Shown: one piece after another, positions 26,219 to 37,165 of the stretch
Numbering within the stretch: the first letter of the stretch is position 1
Layout of the letters: every line of letters begins with the position of its first letter
Notes under the pieces: model-generated
Told to the model about the DNA's origin: nothing
Seen by the model: the letters and a program-made list of their open reading frames with translations, nothing else
The model's database searches: none
NCBI GenBank assembly: GCA_903926465.1
Contig: CAIYJE010000174.1
Span: forward strand, 1 to 46,329
Direction of reading: 5' to 3'
Length of the DNA stretch: 46,329 bases
Origin: an uncultured Planctomycetales bacterium
GTDB taxonomy: Bacteria > Planctomycetota > Planctomycetia > Isosphaerales > Isosphaeraceae
Translations under genes and position numbers: made by a program

Positions 26219-26734
26219 ATGTGTTGCCAATCTACAGCCGGTGTTCGGCGTAAACTCATTCTCGCAACGGTCGCGGCCGCGCTTGGCGTGTTTCCTGGAA
26301 TTCTACTGACGGGTTCCCACCCTGTTCTGGCTCAGCAGGCAGTAACAGAACCGCCTGGTCTCTTTCATCGATTTGATCGTACGTATCTGTATTTTGCCAA
26401 AATTACCCACGTTATTGATGAGCCGGGCCATAACATGCCCCCCGGTTCAATTCAGGTGTACGTGTTTGGTAATATGGAACCGGTGATGCTCTACGGCGAA
26501 GAGGCCGATGCGTTTCGGAAAGCACTTACGCCGATTACCAAGGATTTGACGCCTCGGAATCCGACCGCATCTCCCAAGCCTGATTCGACCAATTCGGCGG
26601 CGGGTAAGCCCAGACGAAGAATTATCGCCGGCCAAGGAAGTCCTTCCGTTGTTCCCTCGGTGCCCAGACCAGCCGCTGGCGGGGCCGAGAATGCCAAGCC
26701 TGAACCACCCAAAACCGCATTCGACGAAGGATAA
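26219..26734 (+). CDS. Small secreted protein, paralogue A of a tandem pair
   Basis: 171 residues from ATG 26219, with AGGAG 11 bases upstream; a GTG at 26195 is the alternative. MCCQSTAGVRRKLILATVAAALGVF is a signal peptide ending near LAQQA. The core (res ~50-110) reads HRFDRTYLYFAKITHVIDEP, MPPGSIQVYVFGN and LYGEEADAFRKAL. The tail is low-complexity (Pro, Ser, Gly, Arg). The core is shared with the protein at 26890. The pattern (strand, then V-x-x-VTHV, then strand, then L-GEEA-AF helix) resembles small beta/alpha domains found as short stand-alone bacterial proteins. Function unknown; probably envelope or periplasm. Confidence 0.65.
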   Translation: MCCQSTAGVRRKLILATVAAALGVFPGILLTGSHPVLAQQAVTEPPGLFHRFDRTYLYFAKITHVIDEPGHNMPPGSIQVYVFGNMEPVMLYGEEADAFRKALTPITKDLTPRNPTASPKPDSTNSAAGKPRRRIIAGQGSPSVVPSVPRPAAGGAENAKPEPPKTAFDEG

Positions 26735-26889
26735 TCCAGATTTGACGAAAAGAGATTGAGTCTTCTCGAACTCATACTCTTGTCCTCTGATCCGGTTCCA
26801 ATCGTTTCGTTCATGATAAATTGGAGTAATCTGGCCAGCGGTCGGATTGCTCTTCATCTTTACCCTCAAGTTCGGGAGTTTTCGCTGAT

Positions 26890-27390
26890 ATGACTACGCA
26901 CCGATCTTCGGCTTCAAAATCACGAATTCTGTCTGCCGCTTCATTCTCAACGGTGTTGGCAGTTGCAGGAATTTGCCTCTCTGGTTTGCCAAGTGCGGCT
27001 GCACGACAAGCTCCCTCCGATGCGCCACCACTGTTCTACAAGTTCGACAAGTACTATGTGAATCTCGAAAAAGTGACTCACGTGATTGACGAGCCCGGCT
27101 TTAATATGCCCCCCGGTTCGATTCAGGTTTACTTCGAAGGCAACCAGAATTGGATTGCGCTATTTGGTGAAGAGGCCGATGCTTTCCGGAAGGCCATTGC
27201 ACAGGTCACCACGGACCTGACACCCAAAAAGAAGGCTACCCCTACAGCCGAAAAGGGGGATCAGGCTAAAGGTGCGCCCGTCGGCGCCAAGAAGCGAACC
27301 ATCACCTCGGGTGGGGCTGCGCCCGCTGCGTCTGGCGCTGCTGCGCCCAAGCCTGCCGCAGTTCCCGCTAATAATGATCCAGGATTATGA
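26890..27390 (+). CDS. Small secreted protein, paralogue B of a tandem pair
   Basis: 166 residues. The N-terminus has a signal peptide (LAVAGICLSGLPSAAARQA). The core reads YKFDKYYVNLEKVTHVIDEP, MPPGSIQVYFEGN and LFGEEADAFRKAI, and so matches paralogue A at most positions. The tail is Lys/Ala/Pro-rich (KKKATPTAEKGDQAKG and on) and ends NNDPGL. It starts 155 bases after paralogue A with no clear terminator between, so the two are probably co-expressed. The shared core at both protein and DNA level points to a tandem duplication. Function unknown. Confidence 0.7.
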   Translation: MTTHRSSASKSRILSAASFSTVLAVAGICLSGLPSAAARQAPSDAPPLFYKFDKYYVNLEKVTHVIDEPGFNMPPGSIQVYFEGNQNWIALFGEEADAFRKAIAQVTTDLTPKKKATPTAEKGDQAKGAPVGAKKRTITSGGAAPAASGAAAPKPAAVPANNDPGL

Positions 27391-27655
27391 AGTCCAAGCG
27401 TCTTTCTCGGCTGAGAGTTGGAGTTGTCAGGGTTGGTTCCAAATTCGATTCCTAGAAGGAATTTCGATCTGTCGCCCCAATTCTCGGCATTCCTCTTGTG
27501 CTCGCTTCTTGTGGGGGTTCGCTCGTATGGGCCCTTTGCCGTCTCACCCTTGAGTGTTGACCGTAGGGCGTTTCTGGGTACTTGGCCTCGCGCTTAGACA
27601 TGGGTTTGTTGAGATCAGACTTTTTTTTCGGACTGTCTTCAAAGGGTACTGATCG

Positions 27656-29116
27656 ATGAGTGAATTACAAGAACACGCGAATACCCAGTCGGGGCCAAGT
27701 CCCGTTCCTCAAGAAGCAACATCAGGTCCGGAACTTTCCAAGCCTCATACAGACGGGGTTCCCAATCCGGTTTTGAAGTCGAAATCGAAACCGCTCAAAA
27801 TATTTGGTGGTTCGCCAGAGCCAGCCAAGGAAATGCCCAGTGCTGGTGCGCTTCCCTTGGATTCAGGTGTCTCCACCGGGGGATCTTCTGAGCTGGGGGT
27901 GTCTGGGCCAATTGTTCCAGCAGGAACTGGGTCAGACGCTCCTGATCTTGCACCTGAAGTCTCCGAGGAGGGCCAACTGGAAGTGCCCGTGGCCCCTTGG
28001 TTGACTGGTGTCAGTGAAAGCTTTGCCTCTCTAACCCAGAAGCTCATGTTCTGGAATCGAGACAGGGATGACGATGAGGCTGATTCGGAATCGTACAACA
28101 CGTTCGGCCAACCGTTTCGAGCCATCTGTACGAATCCCAACTGCAAGTGCAGAGTCAGAACTACCCCTGACCAATCTGGGAAGATCATTCAATGCCCTGC
28201 CTGTAGTAATCGTTTCTATGTACCAACGATCTCCATTGAGTGCCCGAACCACAAATGTGGCTCCCCTGGTATTGTGACCGTTGATCGGATGAGAACTCAG
28301 CTCAAATGTGATGAGTGTGGTACGGCTTTCTTTTTTGACCAGGGTGGCCGTGGACTTGTTCTTGGTAAATATACGGGTAAATACGTCGATCCTTTGAAAA
28401 TTGCAACGCCTCCAAAGTCTAAGCCGGACCTACCCGATAAAATCTCAAAGTGGTGGTCCAAGCTGGATCCCAGGGTTCGTAACGGTGGCAAAGTCGGCAT
28501 TTATGCTGTGATTGGAGCGGTTGCTCTGTTCGGGATCTGGAACCGGTTTCTGACGCCAGGTCCGGAGTTGCCACCAACCCTCGATGGTCGGGTCAATTAC
28601 GTGGCCAAGGCACTCATGAATAGCGAGTTCGAAAAGATTGGCTATCTGATGGATAGCAAGGCGACTAAAAAAGAGCTCGATCAATGGTTGGAGAAGGTGC
28701 GTCCGAAGGATTGGCCCGTAAAACTCAAAGACTGGAAGATTACCTCGGCCAGCGGACAACGAAACACGAAGGTTGCGAGCTTTCGTGTCACATTCACCGG
28801 ACCCTCAGCCGCTCCGCTGGTAAATCAGCCTCCGCCTCCACAGGTTGCGGAGGAAGGCGTGGAATTTATCGAAGAAGTTGTCGCCGACGATGTGGACGTT
28901 GAAGAAGAGTTGGCTGAAGAATCGGTGGATCCAGAGAATCTCTCGGATGAGACTGTGCCTGGTTCAGACCAAGCTCAGCCGACCTCTCCCAAATCGAACG
29001 AAGCGCCCACGCATGCCGTCAGCATCAATTTCGTCAATCGTGGTGAGGAACTTGGTGGCTGGTGGCTGGATATGGCAACCAATCTGCGTTCCGTAGGGCT
29101 TGGTGATCCAGAGTAG
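27656..29116 (+). CDS. Zinc-ribbon, single-pass membrane protein with acidic insert
   Basis: 486 residues. The first ~130 are Pro/Ser/Gly-rich and disordered. Residues ~158-225 hold two zinc ribbons: CTNPNCKC with CPAC, then CPNHKC with CDEC. One transmembrane helix follows near 277-295 (GIYAVIGAVALFGIW). The C-terminal domain (res ~310-480) looks beta-rich (VASFRVTFTG, HAVSINFVNRGEELGGWWLD) and is interrupted by an acidic, Pro-containing insert around 395-455 (EFIEEVVADDVDVEEELAEE). The zinc ribbons are probably cytoplasmic and the C-terminal domain on the other side of the membrane. It follows the tandem paralogues by 266 bases and may work with them. No known family recognised. Confidence 0.65.
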   Translation: MSELQEHANTQSGPSPVPQEATSGPELSKPHTDGVPNPVLKSKSKPLKIFGGSPEPAKEMPSAGALPLDSGVSTGGSSELGVSGPIVPAGTGSDAPDLAPEVSEEGQLEVPVAPWLTGVSESFASLTQKLMFWNRDRDDDEADSESYNTFGQPFRAICTNPNCKCRVRTTPDQSGKIIQCPACSNRFYVPTISIECPNHKCGSPGIVTVDRMRTQLKCDECGTAFFFDQGGRGLVLGKYTGKYVDPLKIATPPKSKPDLPDKISKWWSKLDPRVRNGGKVGIYAVIGAVALFGIWNRFLTPGPELPPTLDGRVNYVAKALMNSEFEKIGYLMDSKATKKELDQWLEKVRPKDWPVKLKDWKITSASGQRNTKVASFRVTFTGPSAAPLVNQPPPPQVAEEGVEFIEEVVADDVDVEEELAEESVDPENLSDETVPGSDQAQPTSPKSNEAPTHAVSINFVNRGEELGGWWLDMATNLRSVGLGDPE

Positions 29117-29419
29117 CGACAAGTTTTCGCCGTTTTCATTCTTTCGCGGTTTTCAGGTGAGTTGTTTTTTATTTTAGTAGTTCTGACGGACTCTGTTTTC
29201 TAGGAGTGATCAGCCGACCGTTCCTCAAGACGGTGTTTGCTCTTTCAAGGCTTGAAGATTGTGTTTTCTGACTCGGTTTTTACGAAGATCGACTCGCCTA
29301 TTGCCCTTGGACAGGCTGTGCGCCAGACTAAATGAGGTGAGGGGGCTAGGTCATCGGGCATCCGGCCCGCAGTGAGCCCTCCTGGCATTGATCGCAGCGA
29401 AAACCCTTGGAAAAATGAG

Positions 29420-30217
29420 ATGAAAACCAATCCAGTCAAACATGCTTTGAAGCAGGGGAAACCACAGATCGGCACCTGGCTTTCGCTTGGGAGCCCGATT
29501 GCTGCTCGGTTCCTTTCTCGTTCCGGTCTGCCCTGGCTCACGGTTGACATGGAGCATTCGCATGTGGACCTGAATACCGCCGCCTTGATGTTTGGTGCCA
29601 TTGCTGACGCCGGCTGTGTACCGCTGGCGCGGGTGGCGACAGGCCGCCATGACCTGATCAAGCAGGTGCTGGATTGCGGAGCGATGGGGATTGTGGCACC
29701 CATGGTCATGACACCCGAGGAGGCTCGGGCTGTGGTTGCGGCCGCCAAGTACCCACCCAAAGGTACGCGATCGGTGGGCGGTAGCCTGCATGCCTTGAAT
29801 TTTGAGGCACCGGCCGATACCTATTTTCGCAAAGCCGATGACGAGATTCTGGTCGTGATCCAGACCGAGCACATTCTTGCCGTTGATATTGCCGACGCTA
29901 TCTATAGCGTTCCGGGTATCGACGCGGTGTTTGTAGGTCCCAATGACCTGGCTGCTACCATGCGCAGTTCAGACGGAACTCCACCCGATGCAGCCACGTT
30001 CGAGGCCACTCTAGCCAGGATCAACGAGGCCTGTCACCGCAACAACGTACCTTCAGGGCTGCACGTTCAGACCGCCGAGCAGGCGCTTCAGCGTGCCAAA
30101 GAGGGCTGGCAGTTCATTGCGGTGGCGAGCGAACTGAAATTCATGCTGGATGGCGTGGCAGCGCTGGCTGCTGCCGTTCATCCTGAACTGGCCAAGGCCG
30201 ATCTGGCCCGTTATTGA
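29420..30217 (+). CDS. HpcH/HpaI-type class II aldolase
   Basis: 265 residues from ATG 29420. Family motifs: GTWLSLGSPIAARFLSRSG, LTVDMEHSHVDL (with the family's acidic and His residues), GAMGIVAPMVMTPEEARAVV, PPKGTRSVGG, a VVIQTEH metal-ligand stretch and AVFVGPNDLAATM. These enzymes cleave or form 4-hydroxy-2-oxo acids with a divalent metal. The family includes HpaI, GarL and rhamnonate aldolases; the substrate here is not clear. It reads plus-strand between two unrelated membrane-associated genes and has no catabolic neighbours. Confidence 0.9.
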   Translation: MKTNPVKHALKQGKPQIGTWLSLGSPIAARFLSRSGLPWLTVDMEHSHVDLNTAALMFGAIADAGCVPLARVATGRHDLIKQVLDCGAMGIVAPMVMTPEEARAVVAAAKYPPKGTRSVGGSLHALNFEAPADTYFRKADDEILVVIQTEHILAVDIADAIYSVPGIDAVFVGPNDLAATMRSSDGTPPDAATFEATLARINEACHRNNVPSGLHVQTAEQALQRAKEGWQFIAVASELKFMLDGVAALAAAVHPELAKADLARY

Positions 30218-30382
30218 TTCTGTCCTGGGTACGCTGGGCCTGCTTCAGGTGGGGCCAAGTGAGTGCATTTGTACGGAATTGCGTGGAGCTTTTCTCCGAG
30301 GCATCAAAGCCATCTGTCCGGGGCCGAGGTCACCTAAGTTGTCAACTTGCTTGGCTCGGCTCTTGAACTACGTTCAGTAAGG

Positions 30383-33334
30383 ATGCATGTCGTGATCGTT
30401 CGGTTGGTGTGTCTTCTGTGCCCTATTGTTCTTGGTCTCATTTGTTTTGGCCCCGTATTGCTTAAGGGTCAGCAGTTTGGCTTTCGTGATTCGGCAGATT
30501 TCTATTACCCACTCTACTTGCGTGTTCAACAGGAATGGCAAGCGGGCCGGCTTCCACTCTGGGAACCTGAGGAAAATGGAGGAATGCCACTGCTTGGTAA
30601 TCCCACGGCGGCCGTTCTCTATCCGGGCAAGTTCGTATTTGCCGTCTTGGATTATGCCTGGGCTGCACGGATCTACGTGATCGCACACGTTGCCTTGGCG
30701 CATGTGGCCATGCTGCTACTTTTGCGGGGATGGGGTCTCAGTCTGCTTGCTGCATCCTTGGGGGCCATGGCATATGCATTTGGTGGACCAGTTTTGTATC
30801 AGTACTCCAACGTGATCTTTCTCGTGGGCGCGGCCTGGATGCCATTGGGTTTTCTCGCCGCGGACCGATGGATTCGACATGGTACAGCTCCTTCACTGGC
30901 TGCTCTGGCGGCCGTTTTAGCCATGCAGACGCTCGGTGGCGATCCGGAAGCCGCCTACATCACGGTGATTTCGACATTCCTATATTCCGTCTGTTTCTCA
31001 ATGACGGAATCACGATTCGGATCGTTGCAGAGATGGCTGGTCGGCCTGGGTCCGGTGCTGGGGTTGTATCTTGTCGTTCTCGCCTGGTCGGTAATAACAC
31101 CAGTTTCTGCGATGAATTCCGTGAGACCTTATCAATTGGACCTTGCGGCCATTCTGAAAGTATTCTGGTTGCTCACGGCTCTCTACGTGATGCTTCGTTA
31201 CTGGAAGCGTCGAGGTTGGGGGCTGGAAGCGCGTCTACTCGGTCTTAGCGGTGCTGCGTTCCTTGGACTCCTCATTTCAGCCATTCAAGTTTTACCTGCT
31301 CTTGAGTTTATCTCGCTGAGTTTGCGGGCTTCTACTGGCCCTGGGATTGGCACGATCTACCAGTTCAGCACTCATCCTGCTCGTCTTGCTGAAATTCTCT
31401 GGCCAGGTTTTTTTGGCGGCCATTCTGGCGGAAAGAATCACTTATGGTTAATGGCCCTGCCTCCAGACCGAGATCATAATGTATGGGTTGAATCCTTGTA
31501 CCTTGGTGGCCTCACCCTGCTCTTGGCGCTTTCCGGAATGATCAGGTGCTGCAAGGGGCCAGCCTGGCATCTGTGGTTAACTTTACTCACCATCCTCGGG
31601 TTTCTACTTGCGATGGGCCGGTACGGGAGTCCAGGATTCTGGCTCCAAGCTTTGAGTGACTCGACCACGCATCCCCGTACCAGTCATTTGTTAGAAACCA
31701 GCCCATGGAAGGTGGATGGTTTTGCCAGCCCATACTGGTTTCTGAAAACGGTTCTGCCCGGCTTTGATGCGTTTCGTTATCCTGGAAAATTCCTGGTACT
31801 AGCCTCACTAGGATTCTGCGCTTTGGCCGCCATTGGTGCCGATGATCTTCTCCGTCATCGTGGCAAACAGGCGTTTCTCTGGCTTTCGAGCTTGGGATGT
31901 ACCCTCAGTCTCGTGTTGTGTGGGCTCGTTTGTTCATCATGGGGCGATAAGCTCCTGACATCTTTTCTGGGCGGGCAACCGGAATGGACCACCAGTATCT
32001 TTGGGCCGCTTGATACTTCGGCCGCTCGTATCTCTTTGCGGTATGCCTTGCTTCAGGGTGCACTCTCGTGCCTCACAGCCTTTGGCGTCGGCTTGCTCGT
32101 GTCCAAACAACCGAAACTCTCTGGCCTGATTTTGCTTGTGGTGGGTGTATTCGAACTCGGTTTCTGGAATCACTCGTTGATCTACACCGTACCGCAGTCT
32201 TTGTTTAGCGATAAGCCACACGCATGGAAGGTGATTGAACAAGCGGAACTCCGCGAACCTGCATCGGGTCCGTTTCGAGTTCATCGGATCCCCAACTGGG
32301 CTCCCGCAGCTTGGGTGAATGCTGGGTCGCCTGTGCGGCATCAAGAGATCATCGACTGGGAATGGAATAGCGTCCGGCCGAAATATGGCATTAACTTCGG
32401 GTTAACCTACACCTATGTCGTTGGGACTACGGAATGGATAGATATGGTGCCGTTTTTTGATGCGTTTCCCATCAGTCTGAGTGATGAAACACTCCGTGGC
32501 TTCGGCCTGAAATCTGGACAAAAGATTAATTACTTCACTCGGCGTGGCTTTGACCTCTGGAACACTCGATATTTCATCTTGCCTGCCAGGCTGGCCGTTG
32601 GCAGTCCGATTCGTGGGATCTTGTCATTTCTCCCAGAGACCACGGAGATAGATCCCCCAGCTGGGGCATTGGAGGGTCCTGATGGAGAAGCGAATCGCAA
32701 GCGATTGCTGATTGACGAGGATGTGCAGATTTTGCGTAATGATGCGGCATTTCCTCGCGCCTGGATTGTACACCGGGCCCGTTTCAATGAACCGATCACC
32801 GACATGAGCCTTGATGCACGTCGGCCGCTCATGAAAGAAATTCTCTATCAAGATGATGAACTCTGGCACATCGATGGTCGGTCCGTTTACGATCCACGCG
32901 CTCTTGCCTGGTTGGAAGTTGACTCCAAGGAACGCCAGTCCTTCATGAAGAGGTTATCTGGAGCCCTTCCTGACCCAGAGGAGTCCGTCACGATTGATCG
33001 GATGGAGCCTCAGCGAGTCGAGATGACGGCCCAACTCAAGTCCGCAGGCCTGGTCGTACTTGCCGACATTTATTACCCAGGCTGGCGGTTGACGATTGAT
33101 GGTATTCCCGCCCCAATTCATCGTGTGAATCGAGCGATGCGGGGGGCATTTGTTGGCGCTGGGTCACACCGCCTGGTGTATGAGTATGAACCGAACTCGG
33201 TACGGGTCGGGGCGATCCTGACTTTAGTCGGAATAGGGCTCACAGGGCTTCTGATGTTCGCGTTACCATTCCGGTTCACGGACAGACTCAAAGCCGTTCG
33301 TTGGATCCTACCCAACAGAGCCCAGCCGTTTTAG
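30383..33334 (+). CDS. YfhO-like polytopic membrane protein
   Basis: 983 residues. The ATG at 30383 abuts AAGG; the GTG at 30392 would be better spaced, so the start is uncertain by three codons. The acidic loop FRDSADFYYPLYLRVQQEWQ follows the first helix, then WEPEENGGMPLLGNPTAAVLYP, both typical of YfhO-like membrane proteins (GT-C-like fold). About twelve hydrophobic segments run to residue ~600. The last ~380 residues form a soluble beta-rich domain (WKVIEQAELREPASGPFRVH, NTRYFILPARL, DIYYPGWRLTIDG), and a final helix is present. Relatives are linked to lipoteichoic acid or surface glycosylation. The specific role here is unknown. Confidence 0.8.
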   Translation: MHVVIVRLVCLLCPIVLGLICFGPVLLKGQQFGFRDSADFYYPLYLRVQQEWQAGRLPLWEPEENGGMPLLGNPTAAVLYPGKFVFAVLDYAWAARIYVIAHVALAHVAMLLLLRGWGLSLLAASLGAMAYAFGGPVLYQYSNVIFLVGAAWMPLGFLAADRWIRHGTAPSLAALAAVLAMQTLGGDPEAAYITVISTFLYSVCFSMTESRFGSLQRWLVGLGPVLGLYLVVLAWSVITPVSAMNSVRPYQLDLAAILKVFWLLTALYVMLRYWKRRGWGLEARLLGLSGAAFLGLLISAIQVLPALEFISLSLRASTGPGIGTIYQFSTHPARLAEILWPGFFGGHSGGKNHLWLMALPPDRDHNVWVESLYLGGLTLLLALSGMIRCCKGPAWHLWLTLLTILGFLLAMGRYGSPGFWLQALSDSTTHPRTSHLLETSPWKVDGFASPYWFLKTVLPGFDAFRYPGKFLVLASLGFCALAAIGADDLLRHRGKQAFLWLSSLGCTLSLVLCGLVCSSWGDKLLTSFLGGQPEWTTSIFGPLDTSAARISLRYALLQGALSCLTAFGVGLLVSKQPKLSGLILLVVGVFELGFWNHSLIYTVPQSLFSDKPHAWKVIEQAELREPASGPFRVHRIPNWAPAAWVNAGSPVRHQEIIDWEWNSVRPKYGINFGLTYTYVVGTTEWIDMVPFFDAFPISLSDETLRGFGLKSGQKINYFTRRGFDLWNTRYFILPARLAVGSPIRGILSFLPETTEIDPPAGALEGPDGEANRKRLLIDEDVQILRNDAAFPRAWIVHRARFNEPITDMSLDARRPLMKEILYQDDELWHIDGRSVYDPRALAWLEVDSKERQSFMKRLSGALPDPEESVTIDRMEPQRVEMTAQLKSAGLVVLADIYYPGWRLTIDGIPAPIHRVNRAMRGAFVGAGSHRLVYEYEPNSVRVGAILTLVGIGLTGLLMFALPFRFTDRLKAVRWILPNRAQPF

Positions 33335-33401
33335 TGCGACTCTGTGAAGTTCTCAGAAAGAGCCTGTAAGCAAGCGATTCCTGGATTCTGAGCACGGAAA
33401 A

Positions 33402-33452
33402 GCCCTGATTGTCAGGGCACACCAGAGAAGCCCACGGTGTCGCAATCAGGGC
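33402..33452 (-). terminator. Rho-independent terminator of the YHS-like gene
   Basis: On the minus strand GCCCTGATTG pairs with CAATCAGGGC (10 bp), followed by TTTT. It lies in the 148-base spacer between convergent genes, about 31 bases past the stop at 33483. Confidence 0.7.
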
Positions 33453-33482
33453 GGGTTTAGCGCATGCTCACCGAACGCTCGA

Positions 33483-34499
33483 TCACTTTCCCCCTAGTGC
33501 TTTCACGCGTTGGGCCGCCGTTTTGGCCTGCTCACTCTCGCTGAACTCTTTCACAATCCGCTGGTAGTAGATGACTGCCGCCGACTTGTTTCCGGTCTTC
33601 TCAAACTCCTGGGCACGTTTCAACAGTTCCGCGGCCTTGTCGGTCACCGGTTTGGAACCGGTCGGTGCTGGCTTATCGGGTTTGGTCTCGACGGTTGCAT
33701 CTGGCTTGGTCGATTCTTCGGCGGCAGGTTCCAGCGCTGGGTCGGGAGTGGATTCCGCCTTCTTTGCCAGCTTGGCCAGGTATTTCTCGGGCTCGGCCAG
33801 GAACTCATCGCGGCAACCGGTACAGCAAACCGGATAGCTTTTGCCCTGGAACGCCACGGCAATGGTGCCCTCTCCTCCCGTGATAATGCACTTGGGTTTG
33901 CCCGCTGATCCCTTGGACGCGCCCAGGGACGGATCGTTGCGACTCATCCGGATCTCAACCGCACGGCTATACTTGGCGCCTGATTTCCGCTCATCCCAGA
34001 AGGTATACCCTTCCTTGTTGCTCAGCAAACGCACCACCAGTCGTCGGCTGGGGCCATCGCCGGGCGGTGCGTCGGGGATCAGCGTCAGAGTTGGGGTCTG
34101 GGCCGACTCATCCAGCGTTCCTATCCAGCGCACCGGGGCATCCTCTGCGTCGGTCCCCTCCAGAACGTAGCCCTCTCCCTCGGCCCGAAGCTGGCCGGTG
34201 GCCAGCAGCTTGTTCCCGGTGAACTGCAACTTCAAGGCGACAGGTTGCCCTTTCTCAAACTTCCAGCCAAACACGTGGGTTTCCTGCCAGCCCTTGAGCT
34301 TGTTGCCCGTGGGAATCCCTACCCCTTTCCAGGTGCCCACCATGTGCTCGAATGGTTTGAGCGCCGCCGGGGCGGCAATTGCCGTATCTTGCCGAACCGC
34401 AGCCAGACCAACCATGCCGCGGGAACTCAGGATCATTCCCAGGATAAGCACAACCTGATGCAGCAAGCGGGTACTCAACCAAGCCAGAGATCGTCGCAT
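33483..34499 (-). CDS. Secreted protein with YHS/TRASH-like metal domain and TPR-like end
   Basis: 338 residues, N-terminal signal or anchor segment (LLHQVVLILGMILSSRGMVGLAA). Residues ~45-180 look like a beta-barrel-type domain (MVGTWKGVGIPTGNK, FTGNKLLATGQL, RWIGTLDE). Residues ~200-245 form a YHS/TRASH-like metal domain: CIITGGEGTIAVAFQGKSY then CCTGCRDEF. A Pro/Lys/Glu linker follows, and the last ~50 residues resemble a TPR (LLKRAQEFEKTGNKSAAVIYYQ is the helix pair). YHS domains usually bind copper or other soft metals. The redoxin/cytochrome gene lies 90 bases upstream in the same direction; an operon of metal-related envelope proteins is plausible. Confidence 0.65.
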   Translation of the reverse strand: MRRSLAWLSTRLLHQVVLILGMILSSRGMVGLAAVRQDTAIAAPAALKPFEHMVGTWKGVGIPTGNKLKGWQETHVFGWKFEKGQPVALKLQFTGNKLLATGQLRAEGEGYVLEGTDAEDAPVRWIGTLDESAQTPTLTLIPDAPPGDGPSRRLVVRLLSNKEGYTFWDERKSGAKYSRAVEIRMSRNDPSLGASKGSAGKPKCIITGGEGTIAVAFQGKSYPVCCTGCRDEFLAEPEKYLAKLAKKAESTPDPALEPAAEESTKPDATVETKPDKPAPTGSKPVTDKAAELLKRAQEFEKTGNKSAAVIYYQRIVKEFSESEQAKTAAQRVKALGGK

Positions 34500-34589
34500 T
34501 GATCTTCCCTTGTTATGACGGATGGTTCACGGTTGTCGCATTCAAGACCCGTTCAGCGCTGAGTGTGGGGAACAACATATCGGTTGGCC

Positions 34590-36509
<1,920 letters not shown>

Positions 36510-36884
36510 GAGGAGTCCCTGACAAACGGGGTGCGAAACGGGCCAGGCCCAACCAGTACTCTCTATGGGCAGTCGGTCCATTCTCAACGATCTTCGAGTG
36601 TACCTATGTAAAGCCACGGTTACCCATCCCTGGGTTTCAAGAAAATTCGGAGACATTCATCCTACAAGGCTTCGCCAGCCATCCGGTGCGGCTGGATCGG
36701 GTTCCGGTGAACCTGTTAAATGCGGCGCGGATAATTCAGGATTTCGACGTTCTGATGAGGCTGGGGCCCTGCGTTGGGCTGGCCAACAGCGGGCAGGATG
36801 GTTAAGATCCAATGATCAAGAGGTAGCCTTCGCCTGGCGGGCGTTAAGGCTGTCCCGTGCTGGAATGAGATTAGCGGTTCCTCC
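36510..36884. other. Divergent spacer
   Basis: 375 bases between divergent genes, holding both promoters. No small gene or clear promoter pair is visible. Confidence 0.35.
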
Positions 36885-37157
36885 ATGCGTCGTGTGACAG
36901 TGATCCTACCTGACTTTGGGATCGGTCCAGATGCGGTGATCGTCGTCAGCCATTGGTATTACCGGCGTGGCGAAGAGGTCTGGGAGGGGGATCGACTGGT
37001 TGAAATTCTGGTCGGTGCGGCAACTTTCGACGTTCCCGCCCCGGAGACAGGACGCCTCACCCAAATTTGTTTCGAAGAAGACGACCGCGTACGACCGGGT
37101 CAGGTTCTTGGGATCCTGATGGTCGACGAGGGTTCGGCTGCACCCCCTGGTGCCTGA
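36885..37157 (+). CDS. Lipoyl/biotinyl-fold protein lacking the modified lysine
   Basis: 90 residues covering one lipoyl-type domain: YRRGEEVWEGDRLVEILVG, then AATFDVPAPETGRLTQI, then DDRVRPGQVLGILMV. In true lipoyl domains the hairpin turn reads DKA, with Lys modified; here the aligned residues are GAA, so there is no lysine to lipoylate or biotinylate. It is a complete stand-alone domain, not a fragment. It is followed 8 bases later by the Nudix gene and so belongs to the Nudix-tmk-holB operon. It may be a structural or regulatory relative. The Shine-Dalgarno sequence is weak. Confidence 0.75.
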   Translation: MRRVTVILPDFGIGPDAVIVVSHWYYRRGEEVWEGDRLVEILVGAATFDVPAPETGRLTQICFEEDDRVRPGQVLGILMVDEGSAAPPGA

Positions 37158-37165
37158 ACGTGGTC

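Noticed and set aside
29351-29872. 173-codon minus-strand frame
   Set aside because: Antisense to the HpcH/HpaI aldolase.
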